IMG/VR virus record: IMGVR_UViG_3300042465_002754 | Location: 1-37,810 of that record | DNA: 37,810 bases | Reading direction: 5' to 3' (one strand) | Source: a virus | In this document: in pieces, positions 7,742-14,089 of the stretch | Layout of the letters: each line of letters starts with the position of its first letter | Position numbering within the stretch: position 1 is the stretch's first letter | The notes under the pieces: generated by a model | What the model saw: only the letters and a program-made list of their open reading frames with translations | Databases searched by the model: none | Told to the model about the DNA's origin: nothing | Translations under genes and position numbers: made by a program

Positions 7742-8100
7742 TATCCGGCCCTCTCGACAATGCCGTCGTCGTAAACGTTAAACCCTAACCGCCGAAAGAT
7801 ATCAAACATGTAGTCATGCCCCGGCGCGATACGGCTGAACGCGCCTTCATCCGCAAAAAGTTGCGCTATCACGCCTTTGGTCGCCCACTTCTTTCGCCAC
7901 TCCGGCAGGATGGAGACGTGGACCTCTCCGTCCTTAAAGTAGGCGGCGCCGATGCGCTCGCCGTCCCGAACGATAGTCTTCACCGTCCAGTCTTCCAGCG
8001 CGGCTTCGTATGCCTCGTAGTCAACCGGCGAAGACCAATCAGTCGCGGCATAGCCTACGGCCAGCCCCGCCTTTCGGTCATCCACCAGCGCCGTCGGCAT
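7741..8100 (-). CDS. GNAT-like protein next to ejection genes (T7 gp13-like position), 119 aa
   Basis: The layout resembles an acyltransferase-type fold: a strand-rich segment VRDGERIGAAYFKDGEVHVS (about 44-63), then ILPEWRKKWATKG where the acetyl-CoA loop would lie, then a helix and a final LGFNVYDDGIVERAG. The canonical Q/R-x-x-G-x-G/A loop is not clear. Phages of several types carry such a protein immediately before the internal virion genes, as T7 gp13 does, so an assembly role is likelier than free acetylation. It overlaps both neighbours by single bases, indicating tight coupling. Moderate confidence in the fold, low in the function. Confidence 0.7.
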   Translation of the reverse strand: MPTALVDDRKAGLAVGYAATDWSSPVDYEAYEAALEDWTVKTIVRDGERIGAAYFKDGEVHVSILPEWRKKWATKGVIAQLFADEGAFSRIAPGHDYMFDIFRRLGFNVYDDGIVERAG

Positions 8101-8438
8101 TACTGCGTCACCTCGCGCCCGCTGGCGCGGATGTTAAGCGCAGCGGCCGTGCCGGCGATAGTGGAAATGAAGGCGCCAGGCGACAGCACTTGGCCCACGA
8201 TCTCGGGGAAGGTGTACGTCTCGTTTGCCTGGAGCGTCTTGGTGCGGACGATTAGGTTGTTGTTGCCGGGGGCGCCTGCGGCCGTGACGAGGTTGATGCT
8301 GATCGTCGCCGCCGAACCGCTGTAGTTGGTCGCCGTGAACTTGTCGATGATCGTCGTCACGCCGTTCGCCGTGTACTGCGTCGTCTGCGTGTTCTCGACG
8401 GTCTTGGCCGGGATCAGAACTACAACGGAGACAGCCAT
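8100..8438 (-). CDS. Small putative tail or virion structural protein, 112 aa
   Basis: Thr/Ala/Asn-rich, beta-looking protein without charged clusters, signal peptide or membrane span. The sequence alternates polar and hydrophobic residues (TVENTQTTQYTANGVTTIID, then ITISINLVTAAG-like strands), as in phage decoration or tail-collar proteins. It sits between the cupin gene and the gp13-like gene in the tail/ejection part of the late operon. Similar small proteins of unknown role occur in many podovirus late operons. Function not recognised. Confidence 0.7.
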   Translation of the reverse strand: MAVSVVVLIPAKTVENTQTTQYTANGVTTIIDKFTATNYSGSAATISINLVTAAGAPGNNNLIVRTKTLQANETYTFPEIVGQVLSPGAFISTIAGTAAALNIRASGREVTQ

Positions 8439-8441
8439 GTC

Positions 8442-8708
8442 CTACCCCTTCACGATGTTGACGAGGCGAGAACCGGCCTCGTTGGCGATGAACTCATGGG
8501 CCTCGTGAGGGCGCCAGTCTAGCACGTCGCCGGCCTTCACTTCGCGCTGCCAGCCAGCTCCATGCGCCAAAAAAGAGCCCGCCGCCACAACGCTAATGTG
8601 TACGTCCGTCTCGCTGTGCGTGTGCATGGGCAGCACGTCGCCAGCCTTGGGGAAGTCGTAGATCGCCCCTGTCAGCTTACCAAGTGTGAATGGCTTCGTC
8701 TCCAACAT
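8442..8708 (-). CDS. Single-domain cupin protein, 88 aa
   Basis: A compact beta-barrel cupin. Motif 1 is recognisable as MHTHSETDVHISVVAAGSF (residues 27-45), giving three histidines and Glu33 as possible metal ligands, and motif 2 as GDVLDWRPHEAHEFIANE (about 60-77) with further histidines. That is nearly the whole protein, so there is no attached enzyme domain. It lies within the tail/ejection part of the late operon, 3 bases from the 112-aa gene and overlapping the 81-aa gene, and is therefore expressed with virion genes. It may bind a metal or sugar in the particle, or be a metabolic accessory gene. Confidence 0.82.
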   Translation of the reverse strand: MLETKPFTLGKLTGAIYDFPKAGDVLPMHTHSETDVHISVVAAGSFLAHGAGWQREVKAGDVLDWRPHEAHEFIANEAGSRLVNIVKG

Positions 8709-8953
8709 CAGAGAACCGCCGGACCGCCGCCTTCGGGCAGCACAACAGGCGGAGGCGGCGGCGGAGGCGGCACAGGAAAGAAACTGCCGTTAAACCAGTA
8801 AAACTGGTCGGCAACCACGTCGCTGCTGCACTCAGCCCAAAACAAAGGGCTGGCTACCGAGAACGCGGTGACAACAACCTCGGCTACGCGGTTGCCTAAA
8901 ACGGCGCCTGTTACATCAACAACTTTCTCGGTAGGGGAGATAAGGGCGTACAT
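8708..8953 (-). CDS. Small tail-region protein with polyproline run, 81 aa
   Basis: Begins MYALISPTEKVVDVTG, has an aromatic centre (DQFYWFNGSFFPV, about 49-61) and then a run of eight prolines followed by VVLPEGGGPAVL. It directly follows the fibre gene (3-base gap). Proteins beginning this way and containing a W/F-rich turn often accompany phage tail fibres, so a fibre-associated structural or assembly role is likely but not shown. The polyproline run is encoded by a GGC/GGA-type simple tract on the plus strand near 8751-8777 that could vary in length. Confidence 0.65.
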   Translation of the reverse strand: MYALISPTEKVVDVTGAVLGNRVAEVVVTAFSVASPLFWAECSSDVVADQFYWFNGSFFPVPPPPPPPPVVLPEGGGPAVL

Positions 8954-8956
8954 AAT

Positions 8957-10072
8957 TTAAGCTCCTACCCACTGAACATAGGCAATACCCGTGCCGCCCG
9001 TTGAACCGCCGCCGGGGACTATGCCGCCAGCACCCCCAGCCCCTCGTCCGTTTGATGTGTAGAAAAACCATGCGGCACTGCCAGAAGCCGCGCCGGCTGA
9101 TCCTTGAGTGCCGTTTGCAAGACCACCCCCGCCGCCCGTAGCGGAAATTAGCGCGCCAAACGACGTTGTGCCGCCGGTAGATCCGTTAGCGTTGGCGGCC
9201 CCACCAGCGCCCCCGGTGCCGACGGTAACGGTGTACGTTGTGCCTGGCGTGACGGCTACGTTGTTGACGCCCATCCCGCCTGCGCCGCCCGAACCGCCGT
9301 CGTTAGTGCAGCCCGTGGTGTTAGAGCCGCCGCCGCCACCGCCAGCGCCAATCACGACAATCTGTGCGCGTGTGACGCCGGCCGGCGCGGTCCAAGTGCT
9401 GCTGGAGGTGAAAAACTGCTCGCGGAGCTGAACAACCGACGCAGGCGGCACAGACAGTTCGCCCGCAGAGAGGGACAGTCCCGAACCGATTGTAATCTCC
9501 TCTACCGCGCCGATGCTTGCCGTCGAACGGCCCAGCAGGCGCGCCGTGTTCATGGTCAGGCCAGACGCCGTAACGTCGCCGGTTGCGGCGGCGCCAAGGT
9601 TAGTGCGTGCAGTCGCGGCGGTAGACGCCCCCGTGCCGCCCTTGGCAACGGGAATGACGCCGCCGTTCCAAATGCCGCTTATGTCGCCGGTTACCGCCAA
9701 ATCACCAGCAATGGTCACGTCGTCACCGACGCTCAGATCGCCAGTAATAGTGACGTTACCCGTGAACGTAGGGGAGTTAACCGTAATAGCGCCATACACA
9801 TTATCGTAAGTAGCAATCGTAACGCCGAGCGAGGTCTGGAGCAAAAACTTGTATGTGCTGGCGCTATCAAGCCAAATCTCATTGACGCGGCCGGCGGCGT
9901 CGAGAACGATTGGGTTGGTGTGCGGGGCCGTGCCAGCGGACGACGTGTACGTTGCCAGTGGCGTCGTGGTGCCGGCGGCGTAGGTGTAGACGAGGCCGCC
10001 CGACAAAGGGTCGCCGTTGTTGTCGAAGAACTGCGCCCCGACACCTGCAAAAAGCGAGATAACGACGGGCAT
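8957..10072 (-). CDS. Tail fibre/spike with P22-like head-binding N-terminus and glycine-rich tip, 371 aa
   Basis: Probable receptor-binding protein. Residues 8-85 resemble the particle-binding domain of P22-type tailspikes (QFFDNNGDPLSGGLVYTYAA, then NPIVLDAAGRVNEIWLD). Residues 95-150 are short repeated beta turns (NVTITGDLSVGDDVTIAGDL) followed by the common fibre motif AKGGTGASTAATARTNLG. After WTAPAGVTRAQIVVIGAG (about 225-242), the C-terminal 130 residues are extremely Gly-rich, like glycine-rich receptor-binding tips that form polyglycine sandwiches. No depolymerase motif is visible. It is followed by the polyproline protein and preceded by the 185-aa tail protein. Confidence 0.85.
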   Translation of the reverse strand: MPVVISLFAGVGAQFFDNNGDPLSGGLVYTYAAGTTTPLATYTSSAGTAPHTNPIVLDAAGRVNEIWLDSASTYKFLLQTSLGVTIATYDNVYGAITVNSPTFTGNVTITGDLSVGDDVTIAGDLAVTGDISGIWNGGVIPVAKGGTGASTAATARTNLGAAATGDVTASGLTMNTARLLGRSTASIGAVEEITIGSGLSLSAGELSVPPASVVQLREQFFTSSSTWTAPAGVTRAQIVVIGAGGGGGGSNTTGCTNDGGSGGAGGMGVNNVAVTPGTTYTVTVGTGGAGGAANANGSTGGTTSFGALISATGGGGGLANGTQGSAGAASGSAAWFFYTSNGRGAGGAGGIVPGGGSTGGTGIAYVQWVGA

Positions 10073-10075
10073 GGG

Positions 10076-10633
10076 CTACCTCGGCACCAGGGTGATCGTA
10101 GGTGCGACCGTGTAGGTCACACGCAGATAGTCGTATGGCGACAGCCAAAATACCCCCGCCACCGACCCGACGCCATAGAAAGTTACGTTGTCGCGGGAGA
10201 AGGCGATAGCCGACACCGTGCCGCCCGTCACGATCAGATCAACCGAACGGCCGGTCGTGTTCTGGAACGTGAAGGGCGACGCGCCCACGGTGACGCCGCG
10301 CGGCGGGATGCTCCAGCCGGGCACCTCGTCGGCAGGCGGTGGCGCAACAGCAAGGCCGTCAATGGCCTCCCACAGCACAAGATTGGTATCGGCGCTGTAG
10401 CTTCCGGGAGGGCTAAGGGCTGCGTCTTGCAGCGCGGTAAGGAACACAGACGGGTCAGCCGACGGAGGGCCAACTTGCAGATCTTGAAGGGTTTCGGTGT
10501 TGGACCCGCTGCCCGTCAAGATGAACAGGTTAAAGAAGAAGCGATACCACTCACGGGTCATCAGCCCCGTGTTAGCGTCGATGACGGAGACGCGGGGCGC
10601 GGGGAGGCTGGTGACGTTAATGGTGCTAGGCAT
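10076..10633 (-). CDS. Putative tail protein in gp26 position, 185 aa
   Basis: The N-terminus MPSTINVTSLPAPR is followed by IDANTGLMTREWYRFFFNLF (about 21-40), a pattern often seen in phage tail or neck proteins, then a loosely structured Pro/Ala/Ser region and a beta-rich C-terminus. The start is ATG 10633, overlapping the gp10-like stop by 8 bases; an ATG nine codons upstream would overlap more and is less likely. In P22 this position encodes the tail needle, but no long coiled coil is present here, so homology to gp26 is not supported. Structural role inferred from context. Confidence 0.72.
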   Translation of the reverse strand: MPSTINVTSLPAPRVSVIDANTGLMTREWYRFFFNLFILTGSGSNTETLQDLQVGPPSADPSVFLTALQDAALSPPGSYSADTNLVLWEAIDGLAVAPPPADEVPGWSIPPRGVTVGASPFTFQNTTGRSVDLIVTGGTVSAIAFSRDNVTFYGVGSVAGVFWLSPYDYLRVTYTVAPTITLVPR

Positions 10634-12173
10634 TGGTCGGCCGAAGCGCCAGCTCGGCACCCATGATAGCGATCTTCACGGGGTCGGTGCCGGATATCTC
10701 GTACACCCGGTCGCGGATCTCCAAGGTCATGCCAAGGCGGCGCCAGATGGTGCGGAAGCCAAACTGGCCAATTCGGCCCATAGACTTCCAATGTTCGTTG
10801 GACCAAGTGTGGCCGCCATTGTCCGACCAACGCAGCATAACTCTTGGTATCATGGTGGCTAGGGGTGAGTAGGTGGCGTAGATCACGTCGCCGCTCTCGG
10901 TCAGAAGGCGGTCGCCAGACTCGGTGAGAAGCGCGCCAACCAGCACCTCCGACAAGTAGGTGTCGATTGAGTCCGGCGGCTGGTCCAGACCTACGCCTGT
11001 CTCGCAGTCCAGTTGCAGGCTGTAGTGGGTCGTGCGCTTTAGGTTGTTCTGGCCCGTCGGCAAAGCGCGCCAAGAGCGCAGCCACCGTTGGACCGCGCCG
11101 TTGTCGGCGTAAACGTCGAGATCAAAGGCGTAGAGATTGCCGTTCTGGTAGTCGCCCACGACAACTTCACTGTTGAACGCCATCTGGCAGTTGCTGCGGT
11201 GGCGGGTGTAGTCGCCGTTGTCCCAACCGGCGCGCTCATGCCACGCCTGTGTGGCGATGTCGTAAACCCAAGTGGTGTCCGCTTGCGGGAAGATCAGCAC
11301 ATAGAACGAGTGGCCATCCTGCTGATAGGTGTAGGCAATCGCGTCCGACAGGTTGCCGTACTGCTGGATGTGCCATTCAACAGCGTGGGTCGAGATGCGG
11401 ACGGCTTGGTAGCCGTTGGTTCGGTAGACGATGCCGCGCCCGCGGGCGTCGGCGCCCAGCCAGAAGACACCGTTGTCCATTTTGGCAACGGAAAAGGCCG
11501 CAACGCATCCCACCTCGTTGAAGGCGCCTTGGATGCGCTGGAGCGGGAAGTCAGCCGTGCCGGCGTTGTACCAAACCTCGGTCGAATTGGTGCCGAACAG
11601 CCAGACTTCGCGGTTGCTGACGATCAGCGAGACAAGGCCGTCAGGCGAACCTTCGGCGCTGGCAAAGTCAAGCGGATCAACCTGTGTGCCTTCCAGCAGG
11701 CTTGTGATCCAGATCTTCTGGCTGTTTGGTTCGTTGAACACGAAGTAACCGTCAAGATAGGCAACAGCCACGGCGCCGGGGAAGTCAACGTCGGTGATCT
11801 GTTGAAAGACGGTCGTCAGAGTGTTGTAGATGTAGCTGGGGCCGTTGGCGGCGATGAAGATCTGCGTGCCGTTGTCGGCCATCGACACCGGGCCAGTGTT
11901 GGCAACCGTCCCGATGGTCGTGACGTTCCAGCTCGTATCGACGCGGTAGAGCGTGTTGCCGGCCACAACGTAGCCGTAGATGCCCAACTGCCACAGCCCA
12001 CGTACAGGGCCAGACCCCACCGTTGCCAGCAGACGCAAGCCTGGCGCACGCTGAAGAAATGCCGGTTCCTTGCCGGCCTCGGGCACGATCTCAGGGAATA
12101 GGTTCACCATGCGGCTGTCCGCAGCGTTAACGCTGCGAGCTACATAGGAGGATCCGAGGATCGGCGTCTTCAT
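10626..12173 (-). CDS. P22 gp10-like packaged-DNA stabilisation / tail hub protein, 515 aa
   Basis: Closes the portal channel after packaging and joins the gp4-like adaptor to the tail tip. The family is recognised by the N-terminal pattern ADSRMVNLFPEIV (residues 18-30) and RAPGLRLLATVG, followed by a beta-propeller-like series of W/Y/G blades (for example GLWQLGIYGYVVAG, VWLFGTNSTEVWYN, GDYQNGNLYAFDLD). A small TESGD repeat occurs at about 425-440. Length is close to P22 gp10. The start ATG at 12173 has a GGGGG run about 7 bases upstream. Its 5' end abuts the antisense HNH endonuclease gene. Confidence 0.85.
   Translation of the reverse strand: MKTPILGSSYVARSVNAADSRMVNLFPEIVPEAGKEPAFLQRAPGLRLLATVGSGPVRGLWQLGIYGYVVAGNTLYRVDTSWNVTTIGTVANTGPVSMADNGTQIFIAANGPSYIYNTLTTVFQQITDVDFPGAVAVAYLDGYFVFNEPNSQKIWITSLLEGTQVDPLDFASAEGSPDGLVSLIVSNREVWLFGTNSTEVWYNAGTADFPLQRIQGAFNEVGCVAAFSVAKMDNGVFWLGADARGRGIVYRTNGYQAVRISTHAVEWHIQQYGNLSDAIAYTYQQDGHSFYVLIFPQADTTWVYDIATQAWHERAGWDNGDYTRHRSNCQMAFNSEVVVGDYQNGNLYAFDLDVYADNGAVQRWLRSWRALPTGQNNLKRTTHYSLQLDCETGVGLDQPPDSIDTYLSEVLVGALLTESGDRLLTESGDVIYATYSPLATMIPRVMLRWSDNGGHTWSNEHWKSMGRIGQFGFRTIWRRLGMTLEIRDRVYEISGTDPVKIAIMGAELALRPTNA
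12121..12136. repeat. 16-bp perfect palindrome inside gp10-like gene
   Basis: The sequence gcagcgttaacgctgc is a perfect 16-bp inverted repeat. It lies in the first codons of the gp10-like gene, about 75 bases from the HNH endonuclease start. It may be coincidental coding sequence, a protein-binding site, or related to the endonuclease target. Confidence 0.35.
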
Positions 12174-12175
12174 GC

Positions 12176-12204
12176 TTGACCCCCACGCCAAGCGGTAATA
12201 TTAA
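12176..12204 (+). promoter_or_regulatory. Candidate sigma-70 promoter for the HNH endonuclease
   Basis: TTGACC at 12176-12181 and TATTAA at 12199-12204 are separated by 17 bases. Transcription would start within a few bases of the ATG at 12212, giving a leaderless or near-leaderless message, which fits the absence of a Shine-Dalgarno sequence there. The promoter also overlaps the ribosome-binding region of the oppositely oriented gp10-like gene. Seen by motif only. Confidence 0.35.
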
Positions 12205-12211
12205 CGTAGCT

Positions 12212-12682
12212 ATGCAACCCGATCTTACGGCGGATCGCCTCCGCGAACTTACGGAATACAACCCGGATACGGGTGTGTTTACGTGGGCAATCAGCCGGCG
12301 AAAATGCCGGAAAGGCGACCGTGCTGGCTGCATAGCGAGCAACGGCTACGTCGTCATTCGCATAGACGACCGGCTGTATCTGGCGCATCGGTTGGTATGG
12401 CTGCACGTTCACGGCCGGTGGCCGGCGGAACAGATTGACCACACAGACCGAAACCGGGCGAACAACGCGCTGAACAATCTGCGGGAAGTGACGAATGCCC
12501 AGAATGCGTACAACCAAAAAGCCCGCCCAAACAAAAGCGGCTTTACGGGCGTTCGCAAAGAAAACAACAAGTGGCTGGCTAGCATTAGAGTGAACTACAA
12601 AGAGGTTCGACTCGGGCTTTTTGACACGCCCGAAGAGGCCCACGCCACATATATTGAAGGCAAGCGCCGCCTTCATCAGTAG
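12212..12682 (+). CDS. HNH endonuclease with C-terminal AP2-like DNA-binding domain (free-standing homing endonuclease), 156 aa
   Basis: The HNH core spans about residues 58-102, with AHRLVWLHVHGRW and then IDHTDRNRANNALNNLREVT, the His and Asn residues of the ββα-metal fold. Residues 110-156 form an AP2-type DNA-binding domain (SGFTGVRKENNKWLASI, then LGLFDTPEEAHATYIEGKR). The architecture is typical of phage homing endonucleases that copy themselves into cognate genomes. It is the only plus-strand gene inside the 23-kb minus-strand late operon, wedged between gp4-like and gp10-like genes, with its 3' end overlapping the gp4-like gene by 7 bases. By eye its base composition is less GC-rich than its neighbours, consistent with recent acquisition. 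Confidence 0.88.
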   Translation: MQPDLTADRLRELTEYNPDTGVFTWAISRRKCRKGDRAGCIASNGYVVIRIDDRLYLAHRLVWLHVHGRWPAEQIDHTDRNRANNALNNLREVTNAQNAYNQKARPNKSGFTGVRKENNKWLASIRVNYKEVRLGLFDTPEEAHATYIEGKRRLHQ

Positions 12683-13386
12683 TTACCCGCAAAAATATTA
12701 AATCTTTGCCTAGTCCCCACGATGCTGTAGGGCAGCGCCATCACATCATCCGGGTTGTTGATCCGCTTGAGGTTGCGCTTCGACGTCATGGCGATGCGCG
12801 ACACCTGTGGGGTCGGCTCAACACCGAACTCCGGCGCCATCTCGCAGGCCAGATTGTAGCGGAAGGCGCGTAGGTAGCCGGGCGGAAAGGTCAATTCCGT
12901 TGCCAGATTGGCGGGCTTTGACAGCGGCTGCACCGAGACGATGTGGAACTCCAGCACCTTCGTCGGAACCGGGTAAACGTACATCTCGATGTTCGGATAC
13001 GTCATGTTGACCCACAGCACCTGGGGGTAGGTGCTGGTGACGGTCTTCACGGCGATGCCGTTGTACTGCTGCTGATTGATCAGCTTGAGGCCATAGGAGA
13101 TGCCGGTCGCCGGGTCGCGGAAGTAAGTGCTGTCTTCCACCAGGATTGGGCGGTCGCCCACGATATCGCCGGTCGGCCCAAAGGTGCGAAAGAGCGCGCC
13201 GGGCGGCCACGTCTCCACTTGATCAATGGTCGAGAACACGGCAAGGCGCTCGGTGTTCCAACTGTCGATCATCTGGTTCATGGCGTTGAGCGCGTCCTGA
13301 GACGTCTCAGCGGACGGCGTTTCGCCTTCGGCCAGCACGCCCAGCAGGCGGAGCGATCCGTTGATGATGTCGCCTGCCGTGGCCAT
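12676..13386 (-). CDS. P22 gp4-like head completion / tail accessory factor, 236 aa
   Basis: Binds below the portal after DNA packaging and builds the tail adaptor ring. The N-terminus ATAGDIINGSLRLLGVLAEG is the hallmark of this family, followed by ALNAMNQMIDSWNTERLAVF and the conserved LTFPPGYLRAFRYNLACEMA (about 167-186). The length fits. The gene directly follows the 70-aa protein (stop and start within 2 bases) and precedes the gp10-like gene, as in P22 order, apart from the inserted endonuclease. In P22 the family can have muramidase activity; I see no motif to claim that here. Confidence 0.86.
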   Translation of the reverse strand: MATAGDIINGSLRLLGVLAEGETPSAETSQDALNAMNQMIDSWNTERLAVFSTIDQVETWPPGALFRTFGPTGDIVGDRPILVEDSTYFRDPATGISYGLKLINQQQYNGIAVKTVTSTYPQVLWVNMTYPNIEMYVYPVPTKVLEFHIVSVQPLSKPANLATELTFPPGYLRAFRYNLACEMAPEFGVEPTPQVSRIAMTSKRNLKRINNPDDVMALPYSIVGTRQRFNIFAGNY

Positions 13387-13387
13387 G

Positions 13388-13600
13388 TCAGTCGTCCTTA
13401 TTGGCGCGCGGGCGGCCTCGACGGCGCGGGGCCTCAGAGGTCATTGTATCACCACCAGCGGCGCGTGCCAGCATATTGACGGGGGCCGCGTTTGCCTCCG
13501 CCATCCGCGACCAGCCGTTCTCCTCGTCCTGTTCGGCCTCAAGGTCCATGAAGGCGACCTTAACGCCGTGCCGAGGGTGTTCAAGGTAGATGACTGGCAT
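13388..13600 (-). CDS. Small basic-tailed protein, 70 aa, AT-hook-like C-terminus
   Basis: Acidic N-terminal half (LEAEQDEENGWSR, about 20-32) and a basic C-terminus with RRRGRPRANKDD at 59-70, where RGRPR resembles an AT-hook. It lies between the terminator after the head-protein gene and the gp4-like gene. Function is not recognised; the tail could bind packaged DNA or be a flexible virion element. The start at 13600 lies downstream of the hairpin at 13618-13641, so this gene needs readthrough or a local promoter. Confidence 0.6.
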   Translation of the reverse strand: MPVIYLEHPRHGVKVAFMDLEAEQDEENGWSRMAEANAAPVNMLARAAGGDTMTSEAPRRRGRPRANKDD

Positions 13601-13617
13601 GTGAGCCTCAAAAGGTC

Positions 13618-13641
13618 GGCCCCCTGCCGAAGCAGGGGGCC
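13618..13641 (-). terminator. Stem-loop terminator with UUCG tetraloop after the head-protein gene
   Basis: A perfect 10-bp stem (GGCCCCCTGC paired with GCAGGGGGCC) encloses a loop that reads TTCG on the minus strand, a very stable C(UUCG)G tetraloop. A short T-run (TTTT) follows 5 bases after the stem. It lies 8 bases beyond the stop of the 138-aa gene and would end or attenuate transcripts carrying scaffold, coat and head protein before the tail genes. Confidence 0.75.
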
Positions 13642-13648
13642 GGGCACA

Positions 13649-14065
13649 TTACACGACGCGGTAGAGGGTCCAGGCGCCGGCCGCAGACTTGCGGGCGACG
13701 AACTGGGCGCCGGTCGTGACCGGGACGGTCATCGTCAGCGAGCCCGTGATCGTCCAGCCGGTGTTGGTGGCGATGATCGCCGTACCGGAGGACGTGCCAA
13801 GGTTCACCAGACGGAAGGCAAACGCCGTACCCACCTTGTCCGAGTTGGACAGGACGAGTTCCAGATCCGCCACCGTCGGCAGAGTGTAGGTGACGGACGC
13901 GGCGGTGATCCCGGAGTTCGCCAGGATCAGCCCGTTCAGCACCTGCGCCGGGGTGAGCGTCGCCGCCGTAGTGACGGAGACGGGATCGGGGAGCGCGTCG
14001 ATCAGAGGCTCGTTGAGGTTGCCGTCACCGACTTGGTAACCGCCGCCGCCATTCGGAATTGCCAT
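13649..14065 (-). CDS. Putative head decoration or accessory protein, 138 aa
   Basis: Starts MAIPNGGGGYQVGDGN, then a Thr/Ala/Val-rich beta-type protein with repeated strand patterns (VSVTTAATLTPAQVLNGLIL; TYTLPTVADLELVLSN; WTITGSLTMTVPVTTG). It immediately follows the coat gene and precedes a strong terminator, so it is likely produced in large amounts with coat. These points suggest a capsid-surface or decoration protein, but I do not recognise a defined family. Confidence 0.72.
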   Translation of the reverse strand: MAIPNGGGGYQVGDGNLNEPLIDALPDPVSVTTAATLTPAQVLNGLILANSGITAASVTYTLPTVADLELVLSNSDKVGTAFAFRLVNLGTSSGTAIIATNTGWTITGSLTMTVPVTTGAQFVARKSAAGAWTLYRVV

Positions 14066-14089
14066 GTTCGTGTTCTCCTTTCCTGTGCC

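Noticed and set aside
10076-10633. Assignment of the 185-aa protein as P22 gp26 tail needle
   Set aside because: Position fits, but there is no long coiled coil typical of the needle.
12170-12676. Minus-strand open frame opposite the HNH endonuclease
   Set aside because: The plus strand has a clear HNH-AP2 protein; the opposite frame has no recognisable motif.
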